Positions 6,564 through 8,152 of a stretch of 8,152 nucleotides of DNA are shown piece by piece; the first letter of the stretch is position 1, and each line of letters starts with the position of its first letter. This DNA comes from Pseudomonadota bacterium (GTDB lineage: Bacteria; Pseudomonadota; Gammaproteobacteria; Burkholderiales; SG8-39), in NCBI GenBank assembly GCA_021848555.1, contig JAJZUN010000103.1:1-8152 (forward strand). The letters are read 5' to 3'. Both the position numbers and the translations under genes were made by a program. Below the pieces are notes generated by a model. That model was not told the DNA's origin. It was given only the letters and a program-made list of their open reading frames with translations, and did not search any database.

Positions 6564-6592
6564 ATTATGACACTTATTACGTTTAACATCAA
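6564..6592 (-). promoter_or_regulatory. Sigma70-type promoter for the HTH/nucleotidyltransferase pair, leaderless
   Basis: On the minus strand -35 TTGATG (6587-6592) and -10 CATAAT (6564-6569) are 17 bases apart, in an AT-rich patch unusual for this window. Seven bases beyond the -10 is the A of ATG 6557, so the mRNA would begin at or beside its start codon. The absence of a Shine-Dalgarno fits this. Confidence 0.6.
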
Positions 6593-6672
6593 CAGGGACC
6601 TTTCCTGGTTCCGTAGCGCCGCGGGAGCTCATCTCGACCTGCGACAACAGCAGCGGCCCGCACGCAGACGCC

Positions 6673-6720
6673 TACGACGACGCGGCCGTCGGGGAGGAAC
6701 TGATCGCCGGGGGACTTTCG
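6673..6720 (-). pseudogene. More decayed ABC1/UbiB-type kinase remnant
   Basis: The minus strand reads SPGDQFLPDGRVVV and then diverges where copy 1 has YDFGCVK, apparently through a six-base loss. The frame can be opened as a 44-codon ORF (6589-6723) from an ATG, but only the first third resembles the kinase family. It is treated as a remnant because it aligns base for base with copy 1. Confidence 0.45.
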
Positions 6721-6761
6721 CATACCTTCGCGGCGAATTGCAGACCCTGGGGCAGACGATT

Positions 6762-6770
6762 TGCTACACT
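6762..6770 (+). promoter_or_regulatory. Possible extended -10 promoter for the hydrolase gene
   Basis: TGCTACACT fits an extended -10 (TG, one base, TACACT with 4 of 6 consensus bases). It lies within the 14 bases that are identical in block A copy 1 (1316-1324). No -35 at standard spacing is visible; TTGCAG is 21 bases away. A start near 6777 would give a leader of about 60 bases containing the hairpin below. Confidence 0.35.
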
Positions 6771-6794
6771 TGCAGCGCGCTTGATACCAGCACT

Positions 6795-6811
6795 GCCGGC
6801 GGTTCGCCGGC
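6795..6811 (+). other. Perfect stem-loop in the hydrolase leader
   Basis: GCCGGCG, loop GTT, and CGCCGGC form a perfect 7-bp stem. It ends 16 bases before the AGAGG ribosome-binding site (6828-6832) and carries no T-run, so it is not a terminator for the plus strand. It may be an mRNA structure or a remnant of the repeat, which has an imperfect hairpin at the equivalent place in copy 1. Confidence 0.5.
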
Positions 6812-6838
6812 GTGCATCCGCTCAGTCAGAGGCCGACC

Positions 6839-7789
6839 ATGGCGATGACCCAACAAAGCTTTCTCAGCCTCGGCCCGGACGGCTTTCACCGCATCGCCTA
6901 CACCGAATGGGGCGATGCGCGCAACGCGCACGTGGTGCTCTGCGTGCACGGCCTGTCGCGCAACAGCCGCGATTTCGATCCGCTCGCCGAGGAACTGGAA
7001 ACGTACTGTCGCGTGGTCTGCATGGACGTCGTCGGCCGCGGCGACAGCGACTGGCTCACCGACAAATCGGGCTACAGCTTTTCCACCTATCTCAGCGACG
7101 CCGCTTCGCTGATCGCGCGCGTGACCACGCCGGTCGCCGGCGGCCTGCTCGATAGCCTGCATGCGCGCCTGGGCGGAAACCGGCCTGCGGCGAGGCTCGA
7201 CTGGGTCGGCACTTCGATGGGCGGGCTGATCGGCATGTTGCTGGCGGCGAAGCCGGGCTCGCCGATTCGCCGCCTGGTGCTGAACGACGTCGGCCCGTTC
7301 GTGCCCTGGGACGCGCTGATCGGCCTCAAGGGCCACGTCGGCAGCGAAACGCGCTTCGCCAGTTACGACGAGGTGGAACGCTACGTGCGCCGGGCGTGCT
7401 CGAGCTTCGGTGCGCTCGACGACGCGTACTGGCAGCATCTGGCGCGCCATGCGGCGGTGCGCGAAGACGACGGCAGCTACCGCCTGCGCTACGACCCGGC
7501 GATCAGCCGCGGTTTGCCGCCGCATCTCGATCCGGAGATGCCGATCGGCCCGCAGTTCATGCGCGGCGTCGATCTGTGGGCGACCTGGGACGCGCTGCGT
7601 TGCCCGGTGCTGGTGTTGCGCGGCGCCGAGTCCGAAGTGCTGCCGCGCGCGACCGTGGAGGAAATGCAGCGGCGCAAGCCGAAGGTGAAAGTCGTCGAGT
7701 TCGACGGTGTCGGCCATGTGCCGGCGCTGGCCACGCGCGACCAGATCGACGTCGTGCGCGAATTCCTGGGTGCCACGGACGTCGGCTGA
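6839..7789 (+). CDS. Alpha/beta-hydrolase
   Basis: This 316-residue single-domain alpha/beta-hydrolase has an oxyanion-hole segment CVHGLSRNSRDF (from C35), the nucleophile elbow GTSMGG (S126) and the catalytic histidine in GVGHVPAL (about H293). The acid is expected after the strand CPVLVLRG, where relatives usually have SD; here the sequence is ESEVL, so a glutamate (about E266) may replace the aspartate. The substrate cannot be read from the sequence; esterase or C-C hydrolase are the usual possibilities. Start ATG 6839 is chosen because AGAGG lies 6 bases upstream; GTG 6812 and ATG 6845 are alternatives in frame. The gene is the only plus-strand gene here, converges on the kinase gene at 7864, and sits exactly between repeat blocks A and B. 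Confidence 0.9.
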   Translation: MAMTQQSFLSLGPDGFHRIAYTEWGDARNAHVVLCVHGLSRNSRDFDPLAEELETYCRVVCMDVVGRGDSDWLTDKSGYSFSTYLSDAASLIARVTTPVAGGLLDSLHARLGGNRPAARLDWVGTSMGGLIGMLLAAKPGSPIRRLVLNDVGPFVPWDALIGLKGHVGSETRFASYDEVERYVRRACSSFGALDDAYWQHLARHAAVREDDGSYRLRYDPAISRGLPPHLDPEMPIGPQFMRGVDLWATWDALRCPVLVLRGAESEVLPRATVEEMQRRKPKVKVVEFDGVGHVPALATRDQIDVVREFLGATDVG

Positions 7790-7809
7790 GACCGGCCGGA
7801 ATATGCGCC

Positions 7810-7858
7810 GCACCCCGGAGAAGCGCATGGATACTGGCCTTTCGGCCGATTGCCAGGC
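7810..7858. repeat. Dispersed repeat, block B copy 2
   Basis: This is the second copy of 1349-1400. It lies between two convergent genes, 20 bases after the hydrolase stop and ending 5 bases before the stop codon of the kinase gene; copy 1 likewise abuts a minus-strand stop. The GGAGAAG-CGC-ATG arrangement is kept and is followed by MDTGLSAD, against MNTGFPTD in copy 1. Confidence 0.7.
7836..7847. terminator. Short hairpin between convergent genes
   Basis: GGCC-TTTC-GGCC forms a 4-bp stem (GAAA tetraloop when read on the minus strand), with CTGGC/GCCAG (7834-7838 and 7852-7856) as an alternative outer pairing. It could serve both converging genes, but there is no T-run and the stem is not preserved in block B copy 1. 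An 8-base palindrome CCGGCCGG follows the hydrolase stop at 7792-7799. Confidence 0.25.
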
Positions 7859-7863
7859 CCAAC

Positions 7864-8152
7864 TCAGATTCGCACTTCCACCATCCGCCGCCACGGCGCC
7901 GCAGCGCGCAGCCGCGACAGATTGCCGTAGTGGCCCGCCGCGGTGCGGTTGATGAACACGATGTGGTGGGGGAAGCGGATGTCTTTCGCCTCGCCGAAAT
8001 GGATCAGGTTGTTGTCGACGACTTGGCGCAAGAGCTGATCGTCGTAGCCGAAGCGGTAGGGGCGCGCGGGATCGAGCACCTTGAACACGAGGTCGAGCGC
8101 GGGTGCGATCAGGCCCGCGGACACCGGCGCGCCCGCGGCCGTGCAGACGCCC
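7864..8152 (-). CDS. C-terminal part of an ABC1/AarF/UbiB-type kinase (partial, runs off the right edge)
   Basis: At least 96 codons are open to the window edge, without a credible start, and end at TGA 7864-7866. The segment LDLVFKVLDPARPYRFGYDD, then IRFPHHIVFINRTAAGHYGNLSRL, resembles the C-terminal helices of ABC1/UbiB atypical kinases, where a hydrophobic FPxxxxFxxR motif precedes a short helical tail. Such proteins are ATP-dependent factors, some tied to ubiquinone synthesis. The catalytic motifs lie beyond 8152, so activity cannot be judged. The kinase remnants at 1215-1311 and 6673-6720 match the part of this family that would lie just outside the window. The gene is convergent with the hydrolase. 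Confidence 0.6.
   Translation of the reverse strand, partial: GVCTAAGAPVSAGLIAPALDLVFKVLDPARPYRFGYDDQLLRQVVDNNLIHFGEAKDIRFPHHIVFINRTAAGHYGNLSRLRAAAPWRRMVEVRI

Larger units (their letters stand above)
6673..6792. repeat. Dispersed repeat, block A copy 2
   Basis: This is the second copy of the block at 1264-1347, with 36 additional bases at 6721-6756 inserted between two CG-ended matching parts. It ends at ACCAGCA, just before the hairpin and the start of the hydrolase gene. The remaining 6593-6672 part of this spacer shows nothing I can assign. Confidence 0.7.

Noticed and set aside
6764..7894. A 376-codon minus-strand frame opposite the hydrolase
   Set aside because: Composition is typical of an antisense shadow, and the plus-strand hydrolase has its nucleophile elbow and catalytic histidine in place.

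Overview
The window is GC-rich DNA with compact genes, clear Shine-Dalgarno sites and enzyme families common in Beta- and Gammaproteobacteria (Xanthomonadales- or Nevskiales-like lineages are possible). I cannot name a taxon. It has seven protein-coding genes, six on the minus strand. No rRNA, tRNA, CRISPR array or intact insertion sequence was seen, and no gap exceeds 300 bases.

Layout, left to right. (1) 13-1116, minus: an MDR-superfamily (quinone oxidoreductase-like) dehydrogenase. Its natural ATG (1159) and strong ribosome-binding site are cut off from the main frame by one base at a run of seven A. (2) 1160-1394: a spacer holding a decayed piece of an ABC1/UbiB-type kinase gene and two short blocks (A and B) that recur at the right end of the window. 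(3) 1395-2483, minus: a Tat-exported M19 (membrane dipeptidase-like) metallopeptidase with its own sigma70-type promoter. (4) 2770-5319, minus: an 849-residue DUF2235 (Tle1-like) alpha/beta-hydrolase with about six membrane segments and a C-terminal region resembling the PA-IL (LecA) lectin fold. (5) 5440-6557, minus: a translationally coupled pair, an HTH protein followed by an AbiEii/DUF6036-like nucleotidyltransferase, arranged like a toxin-antitoxin pair. Its promoter implies a leaderless transcript, and an inverted repeat covers the start codon. (6) 6561-6838: a spacer with a second decayed kinase piece (block A), a perfect hairpin and a possible extended -10 promoter. (7) 6839-7789, plus: an alpha/beta-hydrolase. 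(8) 7790-7863: block B again. (9) 7864 to the right edge, minus: the C-terminal end of an ABC1/UbiB-type kinase, convergent with the hydrolase.

Two observations stand out. Blocks A and B are contiguous at 1264-1400, but at 6673-7858 they are separated by exactly the alpha/beta-hydrolase gene. This looks like an occupied and an empty version of one site. The HTH/nucleotidyltransferase pair, with the membrane lipase-like gene 120 bases downstream on the same strand, is a plausible toxin-antitoxin or defence module. The other genes look like ordinary accessory or housekeeping enzymes with no evident shared pathway.
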